From: Gluconacetobacter johannae
GTDB lineage: Bacteria; Pseudomonadota; Alphaproteobacteria; Acetobacterales; Acetobacteraceae
Length of the DNA: 64,000 nt
Reading direction: 5' to 3'
NCBI RefSeq assembly: GCF_014174305.1
Contig: NZ_JABEQH010000020.1
Span: 1 to 64,000 of the forward strand
Under the pieces are notes generated by a model, which searched no databases, had not been told where the DNA came from, and was given only the letters and a program-made list of their open reading frames with translations. The translations under genes were made by a program, and so were the position numbers. Below are positions 50,735-60,101 of this stretch, piece by piece (position 1 is the first letter of the stretch; every line of letters starts with the position of its first letter).

Positions 50735-50926
50735 ATGGCCAGTCGTGCCTATAGCACATCCCCACAGACGTGGGCATGGACACTCGTACGCGCAACCGGG
50801 ATATCGGTTGCAATGGCGTTCCTCTTTTTCGTCGCCCTGGCCGGCTTCGCCCAGCCGGAGACGCTGGCCAGCCACACGGCCCGGCCCGCTCATGCGCCGC
50901 TGGTGCTGGCGGAGGGCGGCCGATGA
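50735..50926 (+). CDS. Small membrane protein
   Basis: A 63-aa protein with one clear hydrophobic helix (GISVAMAFLFFVALAGFAQ). ATG 50735 follows GAGGAGA at about 10 nt. It is the first gene of a rightward chain of seven short genes with overlapping start/stop codons that ends before attR. Function unknown. Confidence 0.6.
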   Translation: MASRAYSTSPQTWAWTLVRATGISVAMAFLFFVALAGFAQPETLASHTARPAHAPLVLAEGGR

Positions 50927-51150
50927 GCCAGAAGCGCATGGATGCCATCGCGGCCGCCGGCTTCAAGGTTCAGAACCTTGCGACGCTCCTGATCTGGGCC
51001 GGAAACGCGGCCGGGCAGACCTGTTTCGAGGCGACACAGGAGCGGCTGTCTCATCTCGGTTTCGCCATGCAGCAGGCTGGGGAGGAACTCTTTCGGCTGT
51101 CGGAGGAAATCACCGACGCCGCAGACCCGTCGGGGGAGTGGTCACGATGA
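50923..51150 (+). CDS. Small hypothetical protein
   Basis: A 75-aa helical, Ala-rich protein (RMDAIAAAGFKVQNLATLLI, then LGFAMQQAGEELFRLSEEIT). It overlaps the previous and next genes by 4 nt, so it is part of the coupled early operon. No family recognised. Confidence 0.6.
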   Translation: MSQKRMDAIAAAGFKVQNLATLLIWAGNAAGQTCFEATQERLSHLGFAMQQAGEELFRLSEEITDAADPSGEWSR

Positions 51151-51422
51151 AACGGACGATCGACCACCACCAGGGCGTCACCGACGGGACGAAGGATGTC
51201 CTGGTCCATCCTTACGCCCTCGAATGGCAGGCCCTCCACACACGCGACCTTCGCGACGTCGCCCTTGCGATTGGTCGCGACATGGATCTGGTGCGCACTC
51301 CCGCCGAGGAAGTGGTGTCGGACTGGATTGGCGCGGTTCAGTGGATGGCAGCCTATGCCGAGCGGATCGCTCAGAACGCTGACAAGGATGCCGCTGCCCT
51401 GCGGAAAGGTGGTGCGGCATGA
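51147..51422 (+). CDS. Small hypothetical protein
   Basis: A 91-aa soluble protein (DVLVHPYALEWQALHTRDLR then VVSDWIGAVQWMAAYAERIA). Coupled on both sides by ATGA overlaps. No recognised family. Confidence 0.6.
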   Translation: MKRTIDHHQGVTDGTKDVLVHPYALEWQALHTRDLRDVALAIGRDMDLVRTPAEEVVSDWIGAVQWMAAYAERIAQNADKDAAALRKGGAA

Positions 51423-51727
51423 GCCGCCTCCGCAGCCTGGTCATGTCCGCGCTGGGAACCGAGCGCCGATCATGGCGGATAGAGGCCCCGCTCAGCCTTA
51501 TCCCGGATGGGCAGTGGGCGCCAGCTGCCGCGGCGGAGAGACGGCGCGTGAACCGCGCCTACATCGCAACCCGGGCAAAGGTCTACGAGGGGCGCCCCCG
51601 CACCATGGCGGATCTGGTCGCGAAGGCGCGGCTGGTGATCGAGGACACGAGGCATAGCCCCGATACCGACGAGTGGGGCGTGGCTCTTGCGCACGACATT
51701 CTGGCACTGGCGGGGAGGCGGCGATGA
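51419..51727 (+). CDS. Small hypothetical protein
   Basis: A 102-aa basic protein (GTERRSWRIEAPLSLIPDGQ, then ARLVIEDTRHSPDTDEWG). Coupled by 4-nt overlaps at both ends. No recognised family; the operon context suggests an early or regulatory accessory role. Confidence 0.6.
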   Translation: MSRLRSLVMSALGTERRSWRIEAPLSLIPDGQWAPAAAAERRRVNRAYIATRAKVYEGRPRTMADLVAKARLVIEDTRHSPDTDEWGVALAHDILALAGRRR

Positions 51728-51846
51728 GGCGCGTCACTCTACAGGCCGCGTTGTTCGTCCTGGTCCCGATTGCCTGCTGGTCCGTCCGTGCCAGCAGCGC
51801 CCTGGGGGCTTTCACGCTACGTCTCTGGCGGGAGGCGCAAGCCTGA
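51724..51846 (+). CDS. Very small hydrophobic protein (40 aa)
   Basis: A 40-residue ORF (RRVTLQAALFVLVPIACW, then SVRASSALG) with a single hydrophobic segment. Its ATG overlaps the preceding stop (ATGA) and its stop overlaps the next ATG (TGATG), so it is very likely translated. It may be a membrane microprotein. Confidence 0.5.
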   Translation: MRRVTLQAALFVLVPIACWSVRASSALGAFTLRLWREAQA

Positions 51847-52046
51847 TGGGCCGTCCCCGCAAAGTCTGGCCCGAGGCGCGGGTCCGTGAACTGGTCCGGC
51901 TGCGCGAGGCCGGACTGACCTGGAAGCAGATCGGCGCACGGCTCGGCCTGCCGCACGTCACCTGCTCCCGTTACTGGCAGGAGGTATTGGGGCGCCCAGC
52001 GTTTCGGGTGTCCCGTCAGCATCAACAGCAGGAGGCCAGGGTATGA
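51846..52046 (+). CDS. Helix-turn-helix DNA-binding protein
   Basis: A 66-aa basic protein whose core (VRELVRLREAGLTWKQIGAR then LGLPHVTCSRYWQ) is a simple HTH of the Hin/GcrA style. It overlaps neighbours by 1 and 4 nt. It could regulate the element's late genes or recombination. Confidence 0.65.
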   Translation: MGRPRKVWPEARVRELVRLREAGLTWKQIGARLGLPHVTCSRYWQEVLGRPAFRVSRQHQQQEARV

Positions 52047-52258
52047 GCCGCAAGCTACCTGTGGCGACGCCCGATCGCATTGCTGCAATCAACCAACAGA
52101 CCCGCGACCTCGCCATGCTGTCGGTGCTGATAGTCAGCGCCAGTCGAGCGGCACTGCATGACGACAGGGTCAGGCCCGAGGCCTACGCGATGGCCATGGA
52201 ATGGGTCGGGAATGAGATTGAAAGCCGCCTGGCGGTGATCAGTGAGGCTCTGTCATGA
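52043..52258 (+). CDS. Small hypothetical protein
   Basis: A 71-aa helical protein (RIAAINQQTRDLAMLSVLIV, then MAMEWVGNEIESRLAVISEA), the last gene of the early operon before the right end of the element. No recognised family. Confidence 0.6.
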   Translation: MSRKLPVATPDRIAAINQQTRDLAMLSVLIVSASRAALHDDRVRPEAYAMAMEWVGNEIESRLAVISEALS

Positions 52259-52285
52259 GTCCGGCCGAAGTCCGCATTTCGGCTT

Positions 52286-52313
52286 GTTCTGCGGGGTCCG
52301 CTACGGGTCCGCA
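52286..52313 (+). repeat. 28-bp direct repeat near the right end (possible integrase arm site)
   Basis: Identical to 31175-31202. It ends 46 bp before the attR core. Confidence 0.6.
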
Positions 52314-52359
52314 AGTTTTTGCCCTTTTGAGGGCAGATCGGAAAATCGTGGAATTTCAA

Positions 52360-52443
<84 letters not shown>

Positions 52444-52470
52444 ATGGAGTTGGCCCTTTCGGGTGACGCG

Positions 52471-52499
52471 CTTCTAACAGCGCACCACCGTCAGGGCAA
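52471..52499 (-). promoter_or_regulatory. Promoter of tRNA-Lys
   Basis: On the minus strand TTGCCC (52499-52494), 17 bp, TAGAAG (52476-52471), 27 bp before the tRNA. It lies on the host side, so integration does not silence the tRNA. Confidence 0.55.
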
Positions 52500-52540
52500 G
52501 GGGGTTTGTTGAAAAAAATCCCCCTGGTTCAGACGGTCCG

Positions 52541-53428
52541 TCAGCCGTTCAGGCGGGCCAGTACCGCATCGAACTGGTCCAGCGAATGATAGAGGATGCG
52601 GATCGACCCGCCCTTCCCGTCGAATGCGATCTGCACCTTCAGGCCCAGGCGGGCCGACAGGTCGCGTTCCAGGACCTGGATTTCCGGGTCCTTGCGTTCG
52701 GCGGCGGCGGGCGCGGGCTTTTGGGCCTGGCGGGCGGTCTTCTGGATCAGGGCTTCGGTCTGGCGGACGTTCAGGCCCTGGTCCAGGACGATCTTCAGCG
52801 CCGCCACCGGGTCGGGGTGGGCCAGCAGGGCGCGGGCGTGGCCGGCGGTCAGCTCGCCATTACGCAGGGCGTTGCGAACTGCCCCCGGCAGGTTCAGCAA
52901 GCGGACCATGTTGGCGACATGCGACCGCGACTTGCCCAGGGCGCCGGCCAGTTCGTCCTGCGTCAGGCGATAATCCTGCAACAGCCGTTGCAGGCCCTCG
53001 GCTTCCTCGATCGCGTTCAGGTCGGCGCGTTGCAGGTTTTCGACCAGGGCGGCCGCCATGGCGTCGCCGTCGTCCAGCGTGCGGATATGCACCGGGACTT
53101 CGTGCAGCGCGGCCATCTGCGCCGCGCGCCAGCGCCGTTCGCCGGCGATGATCTGAAAGACGTTCTCGCGCTCGGGGTGCGGGCGGACCAGGATCGGTTG
53201 CAGGATGCCGCGCGTGCGGATCGAATCCGCCAGTTCGCTCAGGGCCTCGGGTTCCATGACCTGGCGCGGCTGGAACGGACCGGGTTCCAGCAGATCGACC
53301 GGCAGGGCGCCGGCCCGGTCGCCGGTCGCCTTGCCCGACACGCGGGCGATCGTGGGGGCCTGGTCCCCCAGCAGCGCCGCCAGCCCCCGGCCCAGACGCG
53401 GGCGGGCCTGATCCTTCTTCGTGCTCAT
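52541..53428 (-). CDS. parB: Chromosome-partitioning protein ParB
   Basis: The 295-aa protein has an N-terminal ParA-interacting tail ([14 protein letters not shown]), the CTP-binding ParB/Srx domain ([45 protein letters not shown]), an HTH ([20 protein letters not shown]) and a C-terminal dimerisation region. It binds parS, two copies of which occur upstream in the rsmG and mnmE coding sequences, and spreads as a CTP clamp. The ATG at 53428 overlaps the parA stop by 4 nt. Confidence 0.97.
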   Translation of the reverse strand: MSTKKDQARPRLGRGLAALLGDQAPTIARVSGKATGDRAGALPVDLLEPGPFQPRQVMEPEALSELADSIRTRGILQPILVRPHPERENVFQIIAGERRWRAAQMAALHEVPVHIRTLDDGDAMAAALVENLQRADLNAIEEAEGLQRLLQDYRLTQDELAGALGKSRSHVANMVRLLNLPGAVRNALRNGELTAGHARALLAHPDPVAALKIVLDQGLNVRQTEALIQKTARQAQKPAPAAAERKDPEIQVLERDLSARLGLKVQIAFDGKGGSIRILYHSLDQFDAVLARLNG

Positions 53429-54270
53429 GCCCGGGCGGCCTTCCGTTTGGGTTTGCTGATGCCCATCCGGGCCACCACTTCGTTAGCCATGGCCAGATAG
53501 GCCATCGCGCCGCTGGATTTGGGGTCGTAGGTCATGGCCGGGCGGCCATGGCTCTGGGCCTCGGAAATGCGGATGTTGCGCGGGATCAGGGTGTCCATCA
53601 CCTGGTCGCCGAAGAAGCCGCGCGCGTCGGCGGCCACCAGTTCCGACAGGTTGTTCCGCCGGTCGTACATGGTCAGCACGATGCCCGCGACATGCAGGTC
53701 GGAATTGAAGGCGCGGCGGATGCGATCGACCGTGCGGACCAGTTGGCTGATGCCTTCCAGCGCGAAGAATTCGCATTGCAGGGGCACGATGACCCCGTCG
53801 GCCGCGACCAGGGCGTTCAGGGTCAGCAGGCCCAGGCTGGGCGGGCAGTCGATCAGGACCACATCGAAGCCCTGCCCCGCCCGCGCGATGGCCTCGCGCA
53901 GCCGGAATTCCCGCCGGTCCTGCATGACCAGTTCCAGTTCCGCGCCGGCCAGTTCGGTATCCGCCGCGACGATCGACAGGTTCGGAACTTCGGTGGCCTG
54001 GATCAGATCGCCCGGCGGGGTTTCGTCCATCAGCAGGGCGTAGGTGCCGAGCCGGCGGGCGTCATAGCCGACGCCCAGCCCGGTCGAGGCATTGCCCTGC
54101 GGATCGATGTCGATCAGCAGGACCGAAAAGCCCTGCTCGGCCAGCCCCGCGGCCAGGTTGATCGCCGTCGTGGTCTTGCCGACGCCGCCTTTCTGGTTCG
54201 CGAGGGCAAGAATACGAGGAGCGCGCACGGCGTCATGGACCCGCTGCACGTTCTTCTGAGTGTCTGACAC
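53425..54270 (-). CDS. parA: Chromosome-partitioning ATPase ParA
   Basis: The 281-aa ATPase has the deviant Walker A ([20 protein letters not shown], near residue 28), [17 protein letters not shown], and [18 protein letters not shown]. It drives origin segregation with ParB. The open frame starts at GTG 54270, inside the 3' end of rsmG (38-nt overlap); GTG codons 7 or 14 residues later are alternatives, since no strong ribosome site is visible. Confidence 0.96.
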   Translation of the reverse strand: MSDTQKNVQRVHDAVRAPRILALANQKGGVGKTTTAINLAAGLAEQGFSVLLIDIDPQGNASTGLGVGYDARRLGTYALLMDETPPGDLIQATEVPNLSIVAADTELAGAELELVMQDRREFRLREAIARAGQGFDVVLIDCPPSLGLLTLNALVAADGVIVPLQCEFFALEGISQLVRTVDRIRRAFNSDLHVAGIVLTMYDRRNNLSELVAADARGFFGDQVMDTLIPRNIRISEAQSHGRPAMTYDPKSSGAMAYLAMANEVVARMGISKPKRKAARA

Positions 54271-54871
54271 GCCTGATATCGCCCAATCTGAGAATGGTAC
54301 CGTCCGCGTTGGTGCGGCTTGGTAATCGGGATATGGCCATGTGCCAGTCGGCAGCGGCCGAGGTCAACTCATCCTCGACGTTTCTGCCCTTCAGGAACAG
54401 ACAAAATCCGTCGGGGGCCAGGAAACGGGTGGCCCAGCCCAGCAATTGCGGCAAGGCGGCCAGCGCGCGGGCGGTGACGACCTGCACCGGCGCGATGTCC
54501 GCCCGTTCGATCCGCTGGGCCACGATGGTTGCGCGCACGCCCACCAGGCGCGCGGCCTCGCGCAGGAAAGCGGCCTTGCGGACGTCGGATTCGATCAGCG
54601 TGACGTCGGCGTCGGTCGCCATGGCGACGATCAGGCCGGGGAAGCCGCCGCCCGAGCCCATGTCCGCCAGCCGGACCCCGGGCGGGATCAGGCTGGCCAG
54701 TTGCAGGCTGTCGGCGATGTGGCGGTCCCACAGATGGGGCAGGTCGCGGGGCGACACCAGATTGATCCGCCCGTTCCAGCGGGTCAGGATCTCGGCGAAC
54801 AGGTCCAGCCGGCGGCGCAGTTCGGGCGACGGCGCGGCCTCACCTGCGGGGTTCGGTTTCACGTGAAACAT
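54233..54871 (-). CDS. rsmG: 16S rRNA (guanine-N7) methyltransferase RsmG
   Basis: The 212-aa protein (GidB) methylates G527 of 16S rRNA. It shows the SAM-binding motif [29 protein letters not shown], and [10 protein letters not shown]. The ATG at 54871 overlaps the mnmG stop (TGATG). Its first codons (MFHVK) are encoded by a parS site, so start codon context and partition site are superimposed. The 3' end overlaps parA. Confidence 0.95.
   Translation of the reverse strand: MFHVKPNPAGEAAPSPELRRRLDLFAEILTRWNGRINLVSPRDLPHLWDRHIADSLQLASLIPPGVRLADMGSGGGFPGLIVAMATDADVTLIESDVRKAAFLREAARLVGVRATIVAQRIERADIAPVQVVTARALAALPQLLGWATRFLAPDGFCLFLKGRNVEDELTSAAADWHMAISRLPSRTNADGTILRLGDIRRVRHSEERAAGP
54855..54870. 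promoter_or_regulatory. parS site in the start of rsmG
   Basis: GGTTTCACGTGAAACA matches the parS palindrome TGTTTCACGTGAAACA in 15 of 16 positions. It encodes residues 2-5 of RsmG, about 1.4 kb from parB. Confidence 0.85.
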
Positions 54872-56733
54872 CACGCCACCTGCCGAAGATGCGACAGCAG
54901 CGCCACCAGCGCCGAGGGCGTGACGCCGGGAATGCGCTGCGCCGCGCTGAAGCTGGCCGGGCGGGCGGCGGCCAGGCGCTCCTGCATTTCGGTGCTCAGC
55001 CCGCCGATGCGGCGATAATCGAGGTCATGGGGCAGCACGATGCGCGTGTCGGCCTCAAGCTGCCGGATCTCGCGCGCCTGGCGGGCCAGATAGCCGCTGT
55101 AGCGCGCCTCGGTTTCCACATGGCGGCGGACGCGCACCGGCAGGTCGGCGAACCAGGGGGCGACGCGGTCGATGGCATCGGGTGCCGCTGCTGTGGCCAG
55201 CACGTCCAGCAGGGTGCGGCGCCGCCCGTCGGCCGAGACCGGGACGCCGGCCTGGTTCAAGGCGTCGGGCAGGAAATGTTCGCCCGCCGCCCGCTGCATC
55301 GCGCCGTCGATGGCATCGCGGTCCGCCTGGAACAGGCGGGCCCGCTCGGCGCCGACGCAGCTCCATTCCAGCCCGCGCCCGGTCAGGCGCAGGTCGGCAT
55401 TGTCGGCCCGCAGGCTCAGCCGGTATTCGGCGCGCGAGGTGAACATGCGATAGGGTTCCGAGACGCCCTGCGTGGTCAGGTCGTCGATCATGACGCCGAG
55501 ATAGGCCGCCCCCCGGTCGATGCTGACGGGGGCCGACCCGCCGGCCTGGCGGGCGGCGTTGATGCCCGCCAGCAGGCCCTGGGCGCCGGCCTCCTCATAC
55601 CCCGTGGTGCCGTTGACCTGCCCCGCCAGGAACAGGCCCGGCAGGGCAGCGAGTTCCAGGCCCGGCGTCAACTGGCGTGGGTCGATGAAATCATATTCCA
55701 CCGCATAGCCGGGGCGCACGATGGCGCAGTGTTCCAGACCGGGGATGGAGCGGATCATTTGGGCCTGCACGTCGGCCGGCAGGCTGGTGGAAATGCCGTT
55801 CGGGTAGACCAGGTCGCCGCCCGGATTGCCCGGCAGGGCTTCGGGTTCCAGGAAGATCTGGTGGCTGTCGCGCTCGGCGAAACGGACCACCTTGTCCTCG
55901 ATGGAGGGGCAGTAGCGCGGCCCCCGCCCCGCGATGGCCCCGCCATAGACGGCCGACAGATGCAGATGCGCGCGGATCAGCTCGTGCGTGCGCGCCGTGG
56001 TGGCAGTGATCCGGCAGGACAGTTGCGGGTTGGCAAGGGTGGTGGTCAGCCGGCTGAACGGTTCGGGCACCGCATCGCCCCGGTCTTCCGCCAGGGCGTC
56101 CCAGTCGATGGTCGCGCGATCCAGGCGCGCGGGTGTGCCGGTCTTCAGCCGCCCCATGGTCAGGCCCAGCGCCTGCAACCGCTGGCCCAGGGCCTGGGCC
56201 GGGGCCTCGCCCACCCGCCCGGCGGGGGTGCTGTCATGGCCGATATGGATCATGCCGCGCAGGAAGGTCCCCGCCGTCAGCACCACGGCGCCGGCGCGCA
56301 ACGGCCGCCCGTCCTCGCACACCACGCCGGCCACGTGGCCGGCGGCATCCACGATCAGGTCGCCGGCGGCCCCTTCCGCGATCTCCAGGTTCGGGGTTTC
56401 TGCCAGCAGGTCGCGGATGGCCTGGCGATAGAGCGACCGGTCGGCCTGGGCGCGCGGCCCGTGCACCGCCGGCCCTTTCGAGCGGTTCAGCAGCTTGAAA
56501 TGGATGCCGGCCCGGTCGGCCGCCCGGCCCATCAACCCGTCCAGCGCGTCGATCTCGCGCACCAGATGGCCCTTGCCGATGCCGCCGATCGCCGGGTTGC
56601 ACGACATGGCGCCGATGGTCTCCAGCCGGTGTGTCAGCAGCAGCGTCCGCGCCCCGCTGCGCGCGGCGGCGGCGGCGGCCTCGCACCCCGCATGGCCGCC
56701 CCCGATGACGATGACGTCGTGCTGGCCCTTCAC
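54871..56733 (-). CDS. mnmG: tRNA uridine-5-carboxymethylaminomethyl modification enzyme MnmG (GidA)
   Basis: The 620-aa FAD enzyme forms cmnm5U34 together with MnmE. It has the FAD motif [20 protein letters not shown] at the N-terminus, [35 protein letters not shown], and [20 protein letters not shown]. The start is GTG 56733 with AGGGGG 9 nt upstream; the frame stays open further upstream but is not homologous. It lies between mnmE and rsmG, a conserved order near bacterial origins. Confidence 0.96.
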   Translation of the reverse strand: MKGQHDVIVIGGGHAGCEAAAAAARSGARTLLLTHRLETIGAMSCNPAIGGIGKGHLVREIDALDGLMGRAADRAGIHFKLLNRSKGPAVHGPRAQADRSLYRQAIRDLLAETPNLEIAEGAAGDLIVDAAGHVAGVVCEDGRPLRAGAVVLTAGTFLRGMIHIGHDSTPAGRVGEAPAQALGQRLQALGLTMGRLKTGTPARLDRATIDWDALAEDRGDAVPEPFSRLTTTLANPQLSCRITATTARTHELIRAHLHLSAVYGGAIAGRGPRYCPSIEDKVVRFAERDSHQIFLEPEALPGNPGGDLVYPNGISTSLPADVQAQMIRSIPGLEHCAIVRPGYAVEYDFIDPRQLTPGLELAALPGLFLAGQVNGTTGYEEAGAQGLLAGINAARQAGGSAPVSIDRGAAYLGVMIDDLTTQGVSEPYRMFTSRAEYRLSLRADNADLRLTGRGLEWSCVGAERARLFQADRDAIDGAMQRAAGEHFLPDALNQAGVPVSADGRRRTLLDVLATAAAPDAIDRVAPWFADLPVRVRRHVETEARYSGYLARQAREIRQLEADTRIVLPHDLDYRRIGGLSTEMQERLAAARPASFSAAQRIPGVTPSALVALLSHLRQVA

Positions 56734-56750
56734 CCGAACATTCCCCCTTC

Positions 56751-58058
56751 CTACTTGCCGATGCAGAACTGGCCGAAGACCGTGTCCAGCACCTCCTCGA
56801 CGCCGACCGCGCCGGTCAGGCGGCCCAATGCCCGCATGGCCTGGCGCATGTCTTCGCCGCGCATCTCCGGCCAGTCCATATCCAGTGCGGTGGTCAGATG
56901 GGAAGCGGTTTCTTCGATGGCTGCGCGATGGCGCGCCCGGGTCAGCGGCGGGCCGGCCGATGCCGCCGTCAGCCCCCGCGCCCGCTCGGCCAGGGCGGCG
57001 CGCAGCGCATCCATGCCACGGTCCTGATGGATGCTGATGCCAATGGCGCCGTCGGGCGCCGGACCCAGGTCGATCTTGTTGCGGACCAGGATCGCCCCCT
57101 TCGGCACGTCGGCCGGCGGCGTCTCGCCGTCGAACATCGCGATCACGCAATCGGCGTGTTTCACGTGAAACAGCGCCCGGCGCACTCCCTCGGCCTCGAT
57201 CTCGTCCTGGGTGTCGCGCAGGCCGGCGGTGTCGATCAGGGTCACCGGCACCTCGCCCAGCACCACCCGCACCTCGATCGCGTCGCGCGTGGTGCCCGCG
57301 ATGGACGACACGATGGCGGCCTCGCGCTCGGCCAGCGCGTTCAGCAGGCTCGATTTCCCGACATTCGGCGCGCCGACGATGGCGAACGTCAGGCCGCGTC
57401 GCAGCTTCTCGCCGCGTCCGCCGTCGTCCAGATGGGCCTGCATCTCGCATCGCAGGGCGGCCAGGTCGTCCAGCAGCGCCTGTTCGATCTCGGGCGGCAG
57501 GTCTTCGTCGGGGAAGTCGATCAGCGCTTCCTGATGCGCCAGCAGAACCCGCAGGCGGGCCGCCCACCCGTCATACAGGCGGCTCAGCCTGCCGTCGGAC
57601 TGGTCCAGCGCCTGGCGGCGCTGGGCCTCGGTCTCGGCCGCGATCAGATCGGCGATCCCTTCGGCCTCGACCAGATCCAGCCGGCCGCCGGCAAAGGCGC
57701 GGCGGGTAAATTCGCCCGGTTCGGCCGGGCGCGCGCCCAATGCCACCAGGGCGTCGGACACCGCCGCGATCACCGCCGGGCCGGCATGCAGGTGCAATTC
57801 CGCGCTGTCCTCGCCGGTATAGCTGCGCGGCGCGGGGAACCACAGCACCAGCGCCCGGTCCAGCAGGATGGGGCCGGACGGATCGTCGCGCCGCCACAGG
57901 CCGCGCAACGATGCCTGCCGGGGTGCGGGCAGCGTCCCGCACAGGGCGCGCAGGATGGCGTCGCACCCTGCCCCGCTCAGGCGCATGACCGCGATCGCCG
58001 CCCGCCCGGCGCCGGTCGCCAGCGCGAAGATCGGTGGGTGTCCTGCCTGTGCCGTCAT
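56751..58058 (-). CDS. mnmE: tRNA modification GTPase MnmE (TrmE)
   Basis: The 435-aa GTPase has an N-terminal THF-binding domain ([20 protein letters not shown]) and an inserted G domain: G1 [15 protein letters not shown]2 SIAGTTRD, G3 DTAGLRD and G4 NKID. It ends with the catalytic CIGK. ATG 58058 is chosen by family alignment, as 24 upstream residues are not conserved. An exact parS site lies in the coding sequence for LFHVKHAD. Confidence 0.96.
   Translation of the reverse strand: MTAQAGHPPIFALATGAGRAAIAVMRLSGAGCDAILRALCGTLPAPRQASLRGLWRRDDPSGPILLDRALVLWFPAPRSYTGEDSAELHLHAGPAVIAAVSDALVALGARPAEPGEFTRRAFAGGRLDLVEAEGIADLIAAETEAQRRQALDQSDGRLSRLYDGWAARLRVLLAHQEALIDFPDEDLPPEIEQALLDDLAALRCEMQAHLDDGGRGEKLRRGLTFAIVGAPNVGKSSLLNALAEREAAIVSSIAGTTRDAIEVRVVLGEVPVTLIDTAGLRDTQDEIEAEGVRRALFHVKHADCVIAMFDGETPPADVPKGAILVRNKIDLGPAPDGAIGISIHQDRGMDALRAALAERARGLTAASAGPPLTRARHRAAIEETASHLTTALDMDWPEMRGEDMRQAMRALGRLTGAVGVEEVLDTVFGQFCIGK
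57157..57172. promoter_or_regulatory. parS site inside mnmE
   Basis: TGTTTCACGTGAAACA is a perfect 16-bp palindrome identical to the widely conserved chromosomal parS sequence. It lies about 3.7 kb upstream of the parB start and 2.3 kb from the other parS site. Confidence 0.92.
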
Positions 58059-58220
58059 GGGGTGTGCGTCCGTCCCTGCCTTGTCCGTGAGGTCACCATG
58101 GGCTGGTGAGCCCACGCTATCCTCTTGCATGTGGCGTCATCCGGCGGAAGAGTACAGAGTCACCTTCGCGGCGGATATGGGTTCGCCGGGTATGAATGGG
58201 ACAAGGGCCAGGGACACGGA

Positions 58221-58682
58221 ATGCCGCAACTCTCGATGCACTCGCCGCTGGGCGACCTGACCCTGTCGGAAGACGACGGCGCGATCGTGGCGCTGGATTG
58301 GGGCTGGGGCCGCGACCAGGATGAGACGTCCCTGCTGGTGGCCGTTCGCGACCGTCTGGACGCCTATTTCGACGGCGGGGCCGATCCGTTCGCCGACCTG
58401 CCGCTGGCGCCGTACGGCACCGCCTACCAGCAGAGGGTCTGGCAGGTCCTGCGCGCCATCCCGGCGGGGCAGACACGGACCTATCGCGATATCGCGCAGG
58501 TGGCCGGCGGGTCGCCCCGTTCGGTCGGGCAGGCCAACAGCGTCAATCCGATCCCGATCCTGATCCCCTGTCACCGCGTCGTCGCCGTCCAGGGGCTGGG
58601 CGGCTATTCCGGTGACGGCGGCCTGGACGACAAGCTGTTCCTGCTGGGGCTGGAGGGCGCCGCCGTCCCGGCCCTGGCGTAG
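58221..58682 (+). CDS. ogt: Methylated-DNA--protein-cysteine methyltransferase
   Basis: The 153-aa protein repairs O6-methylguanine by transferring the methyl group to its own cysteine in IPILIPCHRVVAVQGLGGYS. The DNA-binding HTH is in RTYRDIAQVAGGSPRSVGQA. Single-domain length fits Ogt rather than Ada. ATG 58221 has AGGGA 6 nt upstream. It is divergent from mnmE and followed after 29 bp by a quinone oxidoreductase on the same strand. Confidence 0.94.
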   Translation: MPQLSMHSPLGDLTLSEDDGAIVALDWGWGRDQDETSLLVAVRDRLDAYFDGGADPFADLPLAPYGTAYQQRVWQVLRAIPAGQTRTYRDIAQVAGGSPRSVGQANSVNPIPILIPCHRVVAVQGLGGYSGDGGLDDKLFLLGLEGAAVPALA

Positions 58683-58711
58683 ACACGACAAGAACCAACG
58701 GAGAAAACGCG

Positions 58712-59683
58712 ATGTTCAGGGCAATTCGCATCCACGCGTATGGCGGTCCCGAGGTCCTGAAGCTGGAAACGCTGCCCACGCCCGTCCCCGGAACGGGGGA
58801 AATCCTGATCCGGCAGGAGGCGATGGGGGTCAATTTCATCGACACCTATTTCCGCAAGGGTCTGTACAAGCTGCCGACCCTGCCAGCCATCCTGGGCATG
58901 GAAGGCGCGGGCGTGATCGAGGCCGTCGGCGCGGACGTCACCGACATGGCCCCCGGCGACCGTGTCGCCTACCCCACGGCCCTGGGCGGCTATGCCGAAG
59001 TCCGGACCATCGCGGCCGATCGCGTCGTGCCCCTGCCGCCCTTTATATCGTCGGACGTCGCGGCGGGCGTCATGCTGCGCGGGCTGACGGTGCACGCCCT
59101 GCTGCGCGAGGTGTACGACGTCAAGCCGGGCGAGACGATCCTGGTCTACGCCGCCGCCGGCGGGGTCGGGTTGCTGATGTGCCAGTGGGGGCGGCATCTG
59201 GGCGCGCGGGTCATCGGCGTTGTCTCGACCGAGGAAAAGGCCGAACTGGCCCGCCAGAACGGCGCGGCCGACGTGCTGATCGGCCATGACAACCTGCCCG
59301 CGCGCGTACGCAAGCTGACGGACGGGGCGATGGTGCCGGTCGTCTACGACAGCATCGGCAAGGATACGTTCGTGGCCAGCCTGGATTGCCTGGCGCCGCG
59401 CGGGCTGATGGTCAGCTACGGCAACGCGTCCGGCGAGGTCACGGGCATGTCGGTGGGGATGCTGGCCACGCGCGGCAGCCTGTACCTGACCCGGCCGGGG
59501 CTGACGACCTACATCGCCCAGCGTTCGGCCCTGCTGAAGGGGGCCGAGGAGCTGTTCGGCCTGATCGGCCAGGGCGTGCTGTCTGTGCGGATCGGCCAGC
59601 GCTTTGCCCTTGCCGACGCCGCCGACGCCCACCGCGCCCTGGAAGCGCGGGTGACCACCGGCAGTACGATCCTGCTGCCGTGA
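58712..59683 (+). CDS. NADPH:quinone oxidoreductase (zeta-crystallin type)
   Basis: The 323-aa medium-chain reductase lacks zinc ligands and has the QOR pattern GVNFIDTYFRKGLYKLPTLP, GMEGAGVIEAVGADV, and the NADPH motif YAAAGGVGLLMCQWGRHLGA. It reduces quinones by one electron with NADPH. GGAG lies 8 nt before the ATG. A palindromic repeat begins 8 bp after its stop. Confidence 0.94.
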   Translation: MFRAIRIHAYGGPEVLKLETLPTPVPGTGEILIRQEAMGVNFIDTYFRKGLYKLPTLPAILGMEGAGVIEAVGADVTDMAPGDRVAYPTALGGYAEVRTIAADRVVPLPPFISSDVAAGVMLRGLTVHALLREVYDVKPGETILVYAAAGGVGLLMCQWGRHLGARVIGVVSTEEKAELARQNGAADVLIGHDNLPARVRKLTDGAMVPVVYDSIGKDTFVASLDCLAPRGLMVSYGNASGEVTGMSVGMLATRGSLYLTRPGLTTYIAQRSALLKGAEELFGLIGQGVLSVRIGQRFALADAADAHRALEARVTTGSTILLP

Positions 59684-59690
59684 TCGGCGA

Positions 59691-59824
59691 AGTCGGGCTT
59701 TGCCCGAACCCATCCGTTATCCAGGATCGGGGGACCTGAGGCCCTGGACCCCGATCCGGTATGAGACGACCGGGTTTCCAGAGGGCGATGCCCTTTGGCG
59801 GGTTGCAGGGCAGCGCCCTGAGGC
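59691..59824. repeat. Composite palindromic repeat, copy 8
   Basis: The copy carries GTCGGGC/GCCCGAAC, a CTGAGGCCCTGGACCCCGAT segment, GGGTTTCCAGAGGGC/GCCCTTTGG and a CAGGGC/GCCCTG hairpin. More diverged than the other copies. Confidence 0.75.
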
Positions 59825-59924
59825 GGCGCCCTCAATAGCCCGTGTAGCGGCTCGGCCGGCGCCCATCATGGGCGCCAGGTTGAAACTGATGGGTGATGAG
59901 GCTTCGTTCCGATTTCCACTTATT

Positions 59925-60101
59925 TATCCATGTAATATGTATTCAACGCTTAATATCAACTATATATGAATAAATTTTATTGGAAATTTGTACGTATTAA
60001 TACATGGTTAATTGGATATAATCTCTAACCTTAAGAGTATTCAATTATATGGATTATTTTATTAAATAACCATATAAAGATGAAAAAATATTACGAGATT
60101 A
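59925..60101. other. Strongly AT-rich intergenic island
   Basis: About 180 bp are mostly A and T in a genome of about 65 % GC. Features include a perfect palindrome GTATTAATAC (59994-60003) and a consensus TATAAT at 60017-60022 without a matching -35. It is upstream of an exported-protein gene and could be a promoter or silencer region of foreign origin. No gene is seen inside. Confidence 0.6.

Noticed and set aside
52500-52524. GGGGG/CCCCC hairpin with an A-rich loop between tRNA-Lys and parB
   Set aside because: The A/T run is in the loop rather than after the stem, so it is not a convincing terminator; it overlaps the tRNA promoter.
54889-57027. Long plus-strand open frame opposite mnmG and mnmE
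   Set aside because: Antisense to two strongly conserved genes; low-complexity translation.
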